Assembly: GCA_903826205.1 (NCBI GenBank)
Contig: CAIKDP010000033.1
Span: 1 to 38,758, forward strand
Reading direction: 5' to 3'
Length of the DNA stretch: 38,758 nt
Source of the DNA: Akkermansiaceae bacterium
GTDB taxonomy: Bacteria > Verrucomicrobiota > Verrucomicrobiia > Verrucomicrobiales > Akkermansiaceae
Below the pieces are notes generated by a model, which was not told the DNA's origin, did no database searches, and saw only the letters and a list, made by a program, of their open reading frames with translations. This document shows, in pieces, positions 14,915-23,271 of the stretch. How positions within the stretch are numbered: position 1 is the stretch's first letter; the number at the start of each line of letters is the position of its first letter. The position numbers were made by a program, and so were the translations under genes.

Positions 14915-17452
14915 CTATTTGAGTTCCTTCAAGCGTTGGCGGCACCAAGTGACACCTTCTTCATATTCCTCGCTCACGGGACGGGTTTTGAGCAGCTTCT
15001 CCCACGCCGCCAGCGCATCGCCAAAGGCCGCCTTGGCATCCGGCTTTTTATCCACCAACTGCAGGCCATGCCCGAGGTCACCGAGCAGATAGGCCAACGA
15101 GCGCTGGATCTGCTCGAGCGGCGGTCCCGCGGGCTGGCGATCGTTTTCGAGTTTGCTCAACAGCGCGCGCGCCCGGAGGGTCAGCGAAATCTCGTCGTCG
15201 CGCTTGCCCTCGCCCCCTAACATCCTGGCCTTTTGCCACCACAACAACGCCAGACGGTAGTTTGCGCCCGCATCATTCGGCGCCGAGGCGAGCACGCCCT
15301 CCAACATCCGGATGGCCTCGTCGAAGGCTTTCATGGCCTCGGCGGTCTGGCCGCGATCCCGCATCAAGCCGGCGCTCAGGCCCAATTGGGCGGCCATCCG
15401 TGCCACGGTCTCACTGTTATCGGGTTGCTCGCGCAGCAGTTTTTCTAACAATTTCATCGCCTCCTTGGAAAGCGACTCCGCCGCCATGGTGTCCGCGGCT
15501 AACAACGCGGCATCGGCCATCGCGCCATAACAACCGGCCAGCTCCAGCCGCAACGCGAAGTCCGCAGGCGACTGCTTCAGCAAGCGCTTCAACTCCGCCA
15601 TGGCCAGCGTGCGCACCTCGCGTGCATCGCCGAGTGTGCCGAGCCCTTCGAGAATTGTGGCGGAGGCCAAGTAACAAGCGGCGAGCTCCGAACGCAACAC
15701 CACCGCGTCCGGACGTTGGTCCGCCAAGCGGTTCAAGCTTTGGGTGGCCCGCATCAATTGCTCCGACGCCTTGGCGCCGTCACCTTGTGCCGCCAGCAAA
15801 TTGGCTTCATGGAAATCAAGGATGGCCGACAATTCACATACGCGATCGGCATTTGCCGCCGTGGGTGGCACCTCGGCCAAGGCCTTGCGCGCCGCTGCAA
15901 ACGCCGGGGCCGTTTCCGGGGCCGCGGCCGTCTGCCGCAACAAGGCCAGCACCAAGCGATTGGTGGCCAAGCGCATGCGCCACTCCGCATCCATCGGCTG
16001 CCCGTCCCACGCTTGCAAGGCCTCGCCAAGTCGTTGCATTGCCACCTCCGTCTGGCCTTGGGCCAGTGAGACTTCGGCCAATTCCATGCGCACCCGCAGC
16101 CGCTCCTCGTGCAACGCCTGGCTGTCTGCCGTGCCTGCCAAAAAATCCTGGAAATAGCGCTCGAGCCGCTGCAAGCGCAGCTCGCGTCCATCGAGCGGCG
16201 GCAGCAAGCGGTGGCCCTTCTCCATGGCCCAGGCAAACAACTGGTCGCCCATCAACCGTGATGCCTGCAAGCGGGCCAGCATCACCTCCCGCTCGGACTC
16301 CAGCAGACGCGTCGCCTCGGCGGCGCGGGTTTCCGCCACCTCGCGCGCCTGCACGGCGGTGTCAGTCCGGCTCTGCAACTCGCGCGTTTCTGTCTGCCGT
16401 TGGAGCATTTCCCGCCGCAAGCGGGACGCCGATAATTGCCACAAACCAGCCAGCACGACTGCGGCGACCACCGCCAGAACGGCCGCCAGTGAGGTTCGCC
16501 ATGCGCGCCGGTCCGCGCGTCGCCGCTGATCCAGCAAGTGTTCGCGTTCATCTTCGAGGACCACGTGTTCCTCCACTCCATCCAGGCCAGCAACCACTTC
16601 GAGCATCGTCGCCGGTCGCTGCAACGGGTCCAACGCGAGGCAATGGACAATCCAATCCCGGAACCCGGCTTCCAGTGTGTTGCCCGCCTCAGCGGGCCAC
16701 TCCACATGGGGCTCCGCGTAGAGATTGTGCGCCATGAGCGCCAAGTCCGCCTCTGCCACCTCGGTCCGCGTCTCCCCGGGAACCGGTGCCAGCGTCGCAA
16801 AAGATTCATGGCAGCGGGGAAAATGCCCGGTCAATAGGCGGTAGGCCAGTACCCCGAAGGCGTAGACATCCCACTGATACCCCTTGCCCTCGGCATAGCC
16901 GGTTGCCTCCAAAAGTTGTTCGGGTGGCTGATAGAGCAGCGCATCCGTAAAGTCAAAGCGCCCCACGCCCGGCATGTTGCCCAGCGTCCAATCCGCCAGC
17001 AAAATGCCACCCGCTTCATCGAAAAACACGTTGCCCGGCTTGAGATTTCCATGGGCCACACGCCGCAGGTGCATCGCTGCCAGCGCGCGCGCCAGCGCCC
17101 TTACCAACGGCCATGAATCCCTGCCCGGATGGTCGTGCAGGCGATGTTGCAAGGTCCTTGGCAACAGGCCCAGCTCCACGTCAGGATCGCCGTCCGCCAG
17201 CCAAGGCGTCACCCGCAGGGCGGGCCGGCTTTCCAAGTCGGAAAAAACCACGGGCATCACGCCCTCCGGCCAACCGCCCACCGCCAAGCGCCCGGTCATC
17301 TTTGCCAGCAGGCCACGCTGGATCGCCATGCCATCAAACACCTTGAGCGCAAACAACCCCCCGTTGTCGTCTTCCGCGAGATAAACACCTCCGCACCCGC
17401 CCGCGCCAAACAGGCGTCGAACTTTCAAGCCTTCCACGCGCGGCGCTTCCAT
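14915..17452 (-). CDS. Kinase-like (pseudokinase) membrane protein with C-terminal TPR-type repeats
   Basis: The 845-residue protein starts at the ATG at 17452; the frame stays open 600 bp further, but that part is antisense to the acyltransferase gene and looks non-coding. Residues 10-290 have a Ser/Thr protein kinase fold: glycine loop FGAGGCGGVYLA (15-26), Lys37 in FALKVF, HGNLKPGNV at 134-142, ADWTLGN at 153-159 in place of DFG, and YQWDVYAFGVLAYRLLTG. The catalytic Asp of HRD is Asn136, so phosphotransfer is doubtful; metal-binding Asp154 is kept. A membrane helix at about 321-341 is followed by a coiled coil (345-400) and a long helical region with TPR-like repeats (430-845). It is probably a signalling or scaffold protein with the TPRs outside the cytoplasm. 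Confidence 0.88.
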   Translation of the reverse strand: MEAPRVEGLKVRRLFGAGGCGGVYLAEDDNGGLFALKVFDGMAIQRGLLAKMTGRLAVGGWPEGVMPVVFSDLESRPALRVTPWLADGDPDVELGLLPRTLQHRLHDHPGRDSWPLVRALARALAAMHLRRVAHGNLKPGNVFFDEAGGILLADWTLGNMPGVGRFDFTDALLYQPPEQLLEATGYAEGKGYQWDVYAFGVLAYRLLTGHFPRCHESFATLAPVPGETRTEVAEADLALMAHNLYAEPHVEWPAEAGNTLEAGFRDWIVHCLALDPLQRPATMLEVVAGLDGVEEHVVLEDEREHLLDQRRRADRRAWRTSLAAVLAVVAAVVLAGLWQLSASRLRREMLQRQTETRELQSRTDTAVQAREVAETRAAEATRLLESEREVMLARLQASRLMGDQLFAWAMEKGHRLLPPLDGRELRLQRLERYFQDFLAGTADSQALHEERLRVRMELAEVSLAQGQTEVAMQRLGEALQAWDGQPMDAEWRMRLATNRLVLALLRQTAAAPETAPAFAAARKALAEVPPTAANADRVCELSAILDFHEANLLAAQGDGAKASEQLMRATQSLNRLADQRPDAVVLRSELAACYLASATILEGLGTLGDAREVRTLAMAELKRLLKQSPADFALRLELAGCYGAMADAALLAADTMAAESLSKEAMKLLEKLLREQPDNSETVARMAAQLGLSAGLMRDRGQTAEAMKAFDEAIRMLEGVLASAPNDAGANYRLALLWWQKARMLGGEGKRDDEISLTLRARALLSKLENDRQPAGPPLEQIQRSLAYLLGDLGHGLQLVDKKPDAKAAFGDALAAWEKLLKTRPVSEEYEEGVTWCRQRLKELK

Positions 17453-17589
17453 CTGCACACACTCTAATCGTTTTTCAGCTCCAGCCAACCCCGAAAATCG
17501 GCAAAATCCGCTTGCTGATGACGCTCGGCGCCTTCGGCCCGCCCTTCCGCAACAAAGCCGCCGCCGGCCTTCCAGCGTACGGTATGGGA

Positions 17590-17618
17590 TTGACAAGCGA
17601 ATTGACCCCGCACTAAGA
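17590..17618 (+). promoter_or_regulatory. Possible sigma70-type promoter for the acyltransferase gene
   Basis: A perfect -35 hexamer TTGACA (17590-17595) is followed after 17 bp by the poor -10 CTAAGA (17613-17618). If used, transcription would begin very close to the GTG start at 17628, giving a leaderless or nearly leaderless message. The poor -10 makes this uncertain. Confidence 0.3.
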
Positions 17619-17627
17619 AACGGTTCC

Positions 17628-18875
17628 GTGCCTCCTCCCAAGTTTGAAAACCCTGTGAAGCCCCTGCAATGGCGGGTGGAGTGCCTCGGCCACTCGTTGG
17701 TCGAGGGCCTCGTCAGCCTGCTGCCCGGACCTTGGGTGTTTCGATTCGGCGAAGCCCTTGGCGGGCTGGTCTGGCACTTCATGCCCCTGCGCCGCAAAAT
17801 CATCCTGCGCAACTTGCGCATCGCCTTCGCCGGTGAAAAACCCCTGCCCGAACTCCGGCGCATGGCCAAGGCCACCTTCCGCCGCACCAGCGGCAACCTG
17901 ATGTCCGCCGCCCATACCGCCCGCCTCGCCCCCGACCAACTCGCCGCCGTCATCCAGATCGATAACCTCGAACTCCTCGAACAATCCCTCAAGGATAACC
18001 ATGGCGTCGTCATCCTCCTCGCCCATATGGGCAATTGGGAAATCCTCAGCCGCATCGTCCACTTCTTCCCACAGCCTTCCCACGCCGGCGCATTCTACCG
18101 CCCCCTCAACAACCGCCTCCTCGACGCCCATGTCCTCGCACGCCGCCAGGCCGATGGCACCCGCATGTTCTCCAAACGCGACAACCCCCACCTCGTCGCC
18201 GGTTTCCTCCGCGATCACGGCATCGTGGGCATCTTATCAGACCAACGGGTTGGTATTCAAGGCGAACTGGTGCCCTTTTTCGGGCGTCTGACGCGGGTCA
18301 GTCCGTTACCGAGTCTCTTGGCGCGGCGGTCCAAGAGTGCGGTGCTGGCGTTGGCGGTGACCACGGAGGAGCCGGGCAAATGGCGAGCGGTGTTCATGCC
18401 GGTGGCCGCGCCGGCGACGACGGCGCATTGCATGGCGGCGCTGGAACGGGCGATGAAGGTGGATCCGGTCGATGTCTTTTGGTTTCAGGAGCGGTGGAAA
18501 GTATACATCCGCCACGCGGAAACGATTCGGGAATGGCTGGGGCCGGAAGCCGCAGGTGGCGGCAAACCGCACCGTGCGCTGCTGTGGTTGGCGGGGGTGC
18601 CGGACGGGTGGTGCCTGCCTGTCGCATGGACCCATCCGGACGTGGTTTACGAAGCCGTGTTGGGCCCCGACCAAGCGCTGCCCGCGTGGCTGGACCAAGC
18701 GACGCGGGTGCATAGGGTGGCCTGCGCTGCGAATCCACGCGCGCTGCGGCAAGCCATCGTGTCCATGGATGAATCCGCCGCCTTGCCACTGGATTTCATC
18801 CTGACCCCCGCGGCCCCCCCCGCCTTGGTCAAGGCTGGCCGGCGCGAGGCCATCCCCGTTGTTTCCGCGCCCTGA
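17628..18875 (+). CDS. Lysophospholipid/lipid A acyltransferase family protein (LpxL/HtrB type) with unassigned C-terminal extension
   Basis: The 415-residue protein matches the LpxL/LpxM group of acyltransferases that add secondary acyl chains to lipid A or related lipids at the inner membrane. Visible landmarks are FMPLRRKIILRNLRIAFAG near residue 52, the catalytic His-x4-Glu in LAHMGNWEIL (about 132-141), a later FYRPLNN, SDQRVGIQGELVPFFGR and DPVDVFWFQERWKVYI. The family usually ends near residue 300; here about 110 more residues follow (RALLWLAGVPDGW...), which I cannot assign. The start is GTG, with no ATG in a sensible place. Codon endings change sharply from C to G near 18235, inside the gene. 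The deacetylase gene follows 83 bp later on the same strand, consistent with an envelope-glycolipid theme. Confidence 0.85.
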   Translation: MPPPKFENPVKPLQWRVECLGHSLVEGLVSLLPGPWVFRFGEALGGLVWHFMPLRRKIILRNLRIAFAGEKPLPELRRMAKATFRRTSGNLMSAAHTARLAPDQLAAVIQIDNLELLEQSLKDNHGVVILLAHMGNWEILSRIVHFFPQPSHAGAFYRPLNNRLLDAHVLARRQADGTRMFSKRDNPHLVAGFLRDHGIVGILSDQRVGIQGELVPFFGRLTRVSPLPSLLARRSKSAVLALAVTTEEPGKWRAVFMPVAAPATTAHCMAALERAMKVDPVDVFWFQERWKVYIRHAETIREWLGPEAAGGGKPHRALLWLAGVPDGWCLPVAWTHPDVVYEAVLGPDQALPAWLDQATRVHRVACAANPRALRQAIVSMDESAALPLDFILTPAAPPALVKAGRREAIPVVSAP

Positions 18876-18958
18876 TCCATCAGCCGTCCCCGTGGCCCCC
18901 GCAACAATCGGTTTCTCTAACAAAAGCATGCAACGATTATCAACCCGGACCCGAGGCG

Positions 18959-19780
18959 ATGAGTGAGTGGCTGTTCATCGGCGGCGCACTGGCGCTGGTG
19001 CTGTGGTTTTCCCAGCGCTATGGCTGGTGGCGGAAAACCGTGCCGTGGGAGCGGCCGCGGGTGCTGATGTATCATTTGATCACACCACCTGTGCCCGGCG
19101 GCAGCTACCGGGGCATGCGGGTGGCGCCCGCGGCGTTTGAGCGCCAGTTGCAATGGCTGGCGAGGCGCGGATTCCATTTCGCCACGGTCAGCGAGTTGTT
19201 GGAATCCCGCCCGCCGCCGCGCACCGTGGTGCTGACCTTTGACGACGGTTACGCCGACAATTTCACCCATGCGTTGCCGTTGCTGCAAAAGTACCGGGCC
19301 AAGGCCACCCTCTATCTGGTGGCCGACCGCGAGGAAGGCAGCGATTGGTCGGCCAAGAAAAAAGCCCACCACAGCACCGGTGAATTGGCCCGCGAGCCGA
19401 AGCTGAGTGATGCCCAAGTGCAGGAGATGCTCGCGTCCGGGGTTTTCGAGTTGGGGGCGCACACGCTTACCCACGCCAACCTCGCGCGGCTGGACGCCGC
19501 GGCCAAACAACATGAAATCGCCGGTTCCAAGCAATGGCTGGAGACGCGCTTCGGCGTGCCGGTCCGGAGTTTTGCCTATCCGTTTGGAATCTGGGACGAG
19601 ACCGACCGGGACATTGTCCGCGCCACGGGATTCAGCACTGCCGTCACCACGGACGCCGGTATCGACGCGCTGCCGTTGGCCGACCCGCTGGCCTTGCGCC
19701 GCATCAAGGTCAGCGGCAAGGAAACCTTGCTGGCCTTCCGCCTGCGCCTGCGCACCGGCCGCCGCGGGTTGTGGAAATGA
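18959..19780 (+). CDS. Polysaccharide deacetylase (NodB/CE4 family), membrane-anchored
   Basis: The 273-residue protein has an N-terminal membrane anchor (about 4-18) and a NodB homology domain. The metal and catalytic residues are present: Asp95-Asp96 in LTFDDGYADN, His168 and His172 in GAHTLTHANL, and the FAYPFG motif at 205-210. CE4 enzymes remove N- or O-acetyl groups from peptidoglycan, chitin-like or exopolysaccharide chains; the substrate here is unknown. GAGGCG before the ATG is a modest ribosome-binding site. It follows the acyltransferase gene and ends only 2 bp from the stop of the convergent methyltransferase gene, leaving no room for a terminator. Confidence 0.92.
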   Translation: MSEWLFIGGALALVLWFSQRYGWWRKTVPWERPRVLMYHLITPPVPGGSYRGMRVAPAAFERQLQWLARRGFHFATVSELLESRPPPRTVVLTFDDGYADNFTHALPLLQKYRAKATLYLVADREEGSDWSAKKKAHHSTGELAREPKLSDAQVQEMLASGVFELGAHTLTHANLARLDAAAKQHEIAGSKQWLETRFGVPVRSFAYPFGIWDETDRDIVRATGFSTAVTTDAGIDALPLADPLALRRIKVSGKETLLAFRLRLRTGRRGLWK

Positions 19781-19782
19781 GC

Positions 19783-20637
19783 TTAGCGATAGGCCAGCGC
19801 CCACAGGTTGTCGCTGGTCGGCAGCCGCCAGACCAACGGGATCCAGGTCCGTGAAAACCCGCAGCGTTGCAGCAGTCCGGCGAGAGAATCCGGAGTGAAA
19901 TAGTTCACGTGATCGGGGCAGCGGATGCCGGGCCAACCAGCGCCGCGCAACCGGGCACTCCAACAGGCGAAGTTCGGCACCTTGATGAGGACTTTCCCTT
20001 GGGGGGCAAGTTTCGCGTGGCAGCTCAGCAGGGTTTCCTCAGCCATCACGTCGTGTTCCAGAAACGAACGCATCAGGATGAAATCGAATTTCACCTCCTC
20101 TGGCAGCTCGCGCAATCCAAGGTGGGCGATGTTGTGAATGCAGAATCCGCCCCGCGCCCGAAACGAGGCGTCGGCTTGTTGCTGCATGCCGGGCGAAGGC
20201 TCGATGCCGAAGGGCACGATCGGCCCGGGCATGCCGGCGAGGATATGGCCGCCGCCGCAACCGACATCAAGGATGCGCGGCCCCTCGGCGTAGCGTTGGA
20301 TATAGCGGTATTCCTTCTTGGTCACAAACCCGCGCGCAAACGCCCGCACCCGCTTGATCCCGTCACTCACCAGATAGTACCCCGCACCCCGGGCGGCCCT
20401 CCGGCGGGCCCGCTCGTGGTTTTTCAAGACATCCCAGTCCAACTCCGACTTGAGCAGTTCGGGTGGTGGCGGGTTGCGCAGAAAAACCATCCCGCAGCCG
20501 CTGCAGCGCACGTTCTGCCAGGGGACCTTGGACCATTTGTCGAGGGGGGCCGACTCCGTGCCTCCACAGACCGGACAAGGTCTGGCACCATTGGCATCAG
20601 CGGTGGCGCAGGCCGGGTCTACGGTCAGGTCATTCAT
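19783..20637 (-). CDS. Class I SAM-dependent methyltransferase with N-terminal zinc ribbon
   Basis: Starting at the ATG at 20637 the protein has 284 residues. Residues 21-48 carry two CxxC pairs (CPVC and CSGC), a zinc-ribbon-like module. SAM-binding motif I is RILDVGCGGGHIL at 121-133, followed by the acidic end of strand 2 in FGIEPSPG, and FDFILMRSFLEHD as motif IV. This layout (zinc ribbon plus Methyltransf_23-like domain) is common in enzymes encoded near surface-polysaccharide genes, often methylating sugars. An upstream ATG at 20679 is in frame, but the product then starts with an unlikely hydrophobic run. It lies back to back with the deacetylase gene; the substrate is unknown. Confidence 0.86.
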   Translation of the reverse strand: MNDLTVDPACATADANGARPCPVCGGTESAPLDKWSKVPWQNVRCSGCGMVFLRNPPPPELLKSELDWDVLKNHERARRRAARGAGYYLVSDGIKRVRAFARGFVTKKEYRYIQRYAEGPRILDVGCGGGHILAGMPGPIVPFGIEPSPGMQQQADASFRARGGFCIHNIAHLGLRELPEEVKFDFILMRSFLEHDVMAEETLLSCHAKLAPQGKVLIKVPNFACWSARLRGAGWPGIRCPDHVNYFTPDSLAGLLQRCGFSRTWIPLVWRLPTSDNLWALAYR

Positions 20638-20717
20638 CTTTGAAAAACCTAAAAGAGGGACTGTGGCAGCAGCAAGCAAATTTCATACGGTTGCTTGGGA
20701 CTTCGCCGATCGGATGA

Positions 20718-20745
20718 TTGACAGCGCCGGATCCAGTGAGATACT
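20718..20745 (+). promoter_or_regulatory. Candidate sigma70-type promoter for the lipoprotein gene
   Basis: A perfect -35 TTGACA (20718-20723) and a -10 GATACT (20740-20745, four of six) are separated by 16 bp. Transcription would start near 20752, about 70 bases before the ATG at 20823. This is one of the best promoter matches in the window. Confidence 0.5.
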
Positions 20746-20822
20746 TGTCAGACATGCGTTGGAGGAACTAACCAACGCAGCGCTGCGCATCGTTCGTCCT
20801 TAACCATCCACATCCAAGACCT

Positions 20823-21542
20823 ATGAAAACCGATTCGATTGTTAGACAGCCCCGCGTCGTCCGCCACTCCGGAGGCGGTTTGGGAAATCCGGCCGGAGCC
20901 TGGACCGCCTGCTGGCTGCTGCTGCTGCCGGGTTGTGCCCCCGACCCCGCCATTTACGGCCTGCATCCGGCCTCCCCCCCCCAACGAATGGGTGCCAAGG
21001 TGAGCGGTAGCGACGTGGAACTCGAATTCCCGAAAGTGGCAGGCAACCCGCCTGTTCTCAAATGGAAAGCCTATGTTCCAGCGCCGGGGTCTGGCGCTAG
21101 CGGCACCTCACCCGGCCTTGTCACCTATGACCTGCGGATCTGGGAAATGCGTCACGGCCAACCCGCCAGCCTCGTCTACGAAAAATCTGCGTTGCCCAAG
21201 CCCAAGCACGTGGTGGAGTATCCGCTCAAGCCAGGCACCCCTCATTTCTGGTCAGTCCGCGCCCGCATCGAAAGCGACGGCGCAACCCAACTCACCGAGT
21301 GGAGCCGTTCGCTGCGTTCCTATCAGACAGATTTCAGCGCGACGCGTCCGGCCGAAGTCCCTGCGACCAATTACTTCCGCTTTGTGACGCCGGGTTGCCA
21401 ACACAATCGCATCACATCCGAGCTGCGGAGTTGGAAGGATTTCTTTGCCACCAAGGAACTAACCGGTGGCGCCGACTTGAACAGCGTAAGAACCGAACTT
21501 TTCAGTTGGAAGGAGTTTTTTGACGGGAATTTCACCATGTAG
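20823..21542 (+). CDS. Predicted lipoprotein with fibronectin-III-like region, function unknown
   Basis: The 239-residue product has an unusually long N-terminal region before a hydrophobic run and lipobox (WLLLLPGC, Cys38), so it is probably lipid-anchored; an internal start is possible, but I see no ATG closer to the signal. Residues 65-170 read like a fibronectin type III-like beta-sandwich (VLKWKAYVP, VTYDLRIWEM, HVVEYPLKPGTPHFWSVRARI, TEWSRSL). The C-terminus has two similar motifs, ELRSWKDFFATKEL and ELFSWKEFFDGNF, a short internal repeat. It stands alone between divergent and convergent neighbours. No function is assigned. Confidence 0.7.
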   Translation: MKTDSIVRQPRVVRHSGGGLGNPAGAWTACWLLLLPGCAPDPAIYGLHPASPPQRMGAKVSGSDVELEFPKVAGNPPVLKWKAYVPAPGSGASGTSPGLVTYDLRIWEMRHGQPASLVYEKSALPKPKHVVEYPLKPGTPHFWSVRARIESDGATQLTEWSRSLRSYQTDFSATRPAEVPATNYFRFVTPGCQHNRITSELRSWKDFFATKELTGGADLNSVRTELFSWKEFFDGNFTM

Positions 21543-21592
21543 GACAGGCCGGCGTGCCATGCCCTGCAGGGAAAAGCCCCCGCCTATATCAT

Positions 21593-22753
21593 CTATCTTG
21601 CGGCGATAACCTCGACAGTGAAGCCTTTCAAATAGCTGGTTTCAGGGATCGATATGAGAACCGGGTGGTCGGCACGCTGGGCGTGCTCGGCGATGAGGCG
21701 CAGGGATTTCTTGGCATCCACGGAGGCGTCGACCAAATTTTCGAGAAACATCTCGCGGGAGGCATGGTGGGAACAACAGAAGGTGGAGAGAATGCCGCCC
21801 TTGTCTAACAACTTGAGCGCGCGCAGGTGGATTTCCTTGTAGCCGCGCATGGCGTCCATGAGGGTTTTCTTGTTGCGCGTGAAACTGGGGGGATCGAGGA
21901 TGATGAGGTCGTAGTCCGGCTTGGCGTGTTTGAGAAAATCAAAGACATTGTGCTCAAGGACCTCGATTTCCAAACCGTTGAGGGCGGCATTGCGGCGGGC
22001 GGCTTCACAGGCGCTGGCGGAGACATCCACCGCGGTGACTTTGGCGGCGCCGGCCTTGGCGCAGGCCAGGGCGAAGCCGCCCTGGTTGGTGAAGCAATCA
22101 AGCACATGGCGGCCCTTGGCAAGGCGGGCGATTTCCGCGTGGGATTGGAGTTGGTCGAGGTAGAGGCCGGTTTTCTGGCCGTCACACAGGTCGATCTCAA
22201 ACTCGAGGTCATTGGAGCGGACGATGAACGGCCCGGGGCTCTCACCATAGAGCATTTCGATGCCGGGTTCCATGCCTTCGGCCTTGCGGAACGGGGAATC
22301 GTTGCGCAGCACAATGGAACTGGGGGCCAGGAGCGCGACGATCGCGTCGCGGATGAGATCACGGCGCAGGTCCATCGCCAGGGTCAGCGTTTGGACGCTG
22401 AGGTGCGGGCCGTAGCGATCGACGATGAGGCCGGGCAGTCCGTCGGATTCGCTCCAGACGAGGCGGCAGAGGGTGATATCGAGACCGCGGCGCTGGCGGT
22501 GCTCGATGGCCTGGCGGATGCGGCGGATGAAAAAGTCCAGATCGAGGTCCTGACGGCGGCGGGAGAAACGGCGGGCGACGATCTGCGACTGCGGGTTGTA
22601 AATGGCGGAACCGAGCGGACGATCGCGGAAATCCTTGAGCGTGATGACGTCGCCGGGTTGCGGGTCACCGAAGGTTTTCTTGATTTCGGTCGAGTAAATC
22701 CACTCGTGACCGTGGAAAATACGTGCGCGGGGTGCGATGATGAGGCCTGCCAT
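21593..22753 (-). CDS. RlmI-like 23S rRNA (cytosine-5-)-methyltransferase family protein
   Basis: Using the ATG at 22753 the protein has 386 residues, close to the 396 of E. coli RlmI (YccW), which methylates C1962 of 23S rRNA. The opening MAGLIIAPRARIFHGHEWIYSTEI is the N-terminal PUA-type domain typical of the family. The linker contains DGLPGLIVDRYG, then the Rossmann methyltransferase domain with GLYLDQLQSHAEIA, VLDCFTNQGGFAL (motif I), DVSASACEAARRNAALNG, the catalytic-loop motif LDPPSF, and CCSHHASREMF, where family members have CSxHxS. The open frame extends another 40 residues upstream without homology. It is convergent with the lipoprotein gene and divergent from the small basic protein gene. 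Confidence 0.92.
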   Translation of the reverse strand: MAGLIIAPRARIFHGHEWIYSTEIKKTFGDPQPGDVITLKDFRDRPLGSAIYNPQSQIVARRFSRRRQDLDLDFFIRRIRQAIEHRQRRGLDITLCRLVWSESDGLPGLIVDRYGPHLSVQTLTLAMDLRRDLIRDAIVALLAPSSIVLRNDSPFRKAEGMEPGIEMLYGESPGPFIVRSNDLEFEIDLCDGQKTGLYLDQLQSHAEIARLAKGRHVLDCFTNQGGFALACAKAGAAKVTAVDVSASACEAARRNAALNGLEIEVLEHNVFDFLKHAKPDYDLIILDPPSFTRNKKTLMDAMRGYKEIHLRALKLLDKGGILSTFCCSHHASREMFLENLVDASVDAKKSLRLIAEHAQRADHPVLISIPETSYLKGFTVEVIAAR

Positions 22754-22875
22754 GGGACGGGAATTTGGGGCGGTGCGAGGGGCTTTGTCGAATGCGAAAA
22801 CCGCTGACTCGAAACTCTTTTGCGATTTGCGCTTGATTCGGGTCGGATTTGGGCCTACCCCAGTGGCCACCAACC

Positions 22876-23187
22876 ATGGGCCAACAAACGAATAAAATCA
22901 TCAAACGCCGTCGTCGCGCGGATTATTTGAAGCGCAAGCAGGAGCAGGCGAAGCTTGGCGGAACCGTGAAACACAAGGCGGTTTCGAGGAAATCCTCCGC
23001 GGATAAGCCGGTCGCCACGAAAAAAACCGCCGCCAAGAAGGTGGCGAAAAAAGCCCCTGCCAAGAAAGCCGCCAAGAAAGTGGCCAAGCCGGCGGTGGCT
23101 GATGTGGCCGTGGAAACTGCGGAGGACGCAGCCGTGGTGGAAGAAACCGTCGCGGTGGAAGCTGCTGAGGAAGCCGCAGAGGCCTGA
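22876..23187 (+). CDS. Small Lys/Ala-rich basic protein with acidic tail (histone H1-like)
   Basis: From the ATG at 22876 the product has 103 residues in three parts: a very basic N-terminus (MGQQTNKIIKRRRRADYLKR), a histone-H1-like Lys/Ala repeat at about 45-70 (units such as AAKKVAKKAP and AKKAAKKVAK), and an acidic Glu/Ala/Val tail (72-103). The basic N-terminal motif resembles small conserved basic proteins I associate with Verrucomicrobiota, which may bind rRNA or DNA; this is recollection, not proof. An in-frame ATG at 22849 lies upstream, but the family-like start is 22876. It is divergent from the rlmI-like gene and ends just before a perfect 20-bp palindrome. Confidence 0.8.
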   Translation: MGQQTNKIIKRRRRADYLKRKQEQAKLGGTVKHKAVSRKSSADKPVATKKTAAKKVAKKAPAKKAAKKVAKPAVADVAVETAEDAAVVEETVAVEAAEEAAEA

Positions 23188-23195
23188 TGCAGGTG

Positions 23196-23215
23196 AGGTG
23201 GGCCGCGGCCCACCT
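23196..23215. terminator. Perfect 20-bp GC palindrome between convergent genes
   Basis: AGGTGGGCCGCGGCCCACCT is a perfect 20-base palindrome 9 bp after the stop of the small basic protein gene and 57 bp before the stop of the convergent antiporter gene. It has no T-tract and no natural loop, though the central bases could form one. A bidirectional transcription block is the simplest reading. Confidence 0.45.
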
Positions 23216-23271
23216 GGAAGGCCCAGGGTAAAACAGCCGTGCTCCGGTATTTGCACGGCGCTGGCCCGGAC

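Noticed and set aside
17453-18055. Upstream extension of the kinase-like frame to give a 1046-residue protein
   Set aside because: It is antisense to the acyltransferase gene, has Arg/Ser-rich non-coding character, and the kinase domain begins directly after the ATG at 17452.
21562-21571. CCCTGCAGGG palindrome between the lipoprotein and rlmI-like genes as a terminator
   Set aside because: Ten bases with no room for a loop and no T-tract; a chance PstI-type palindrome is enough.
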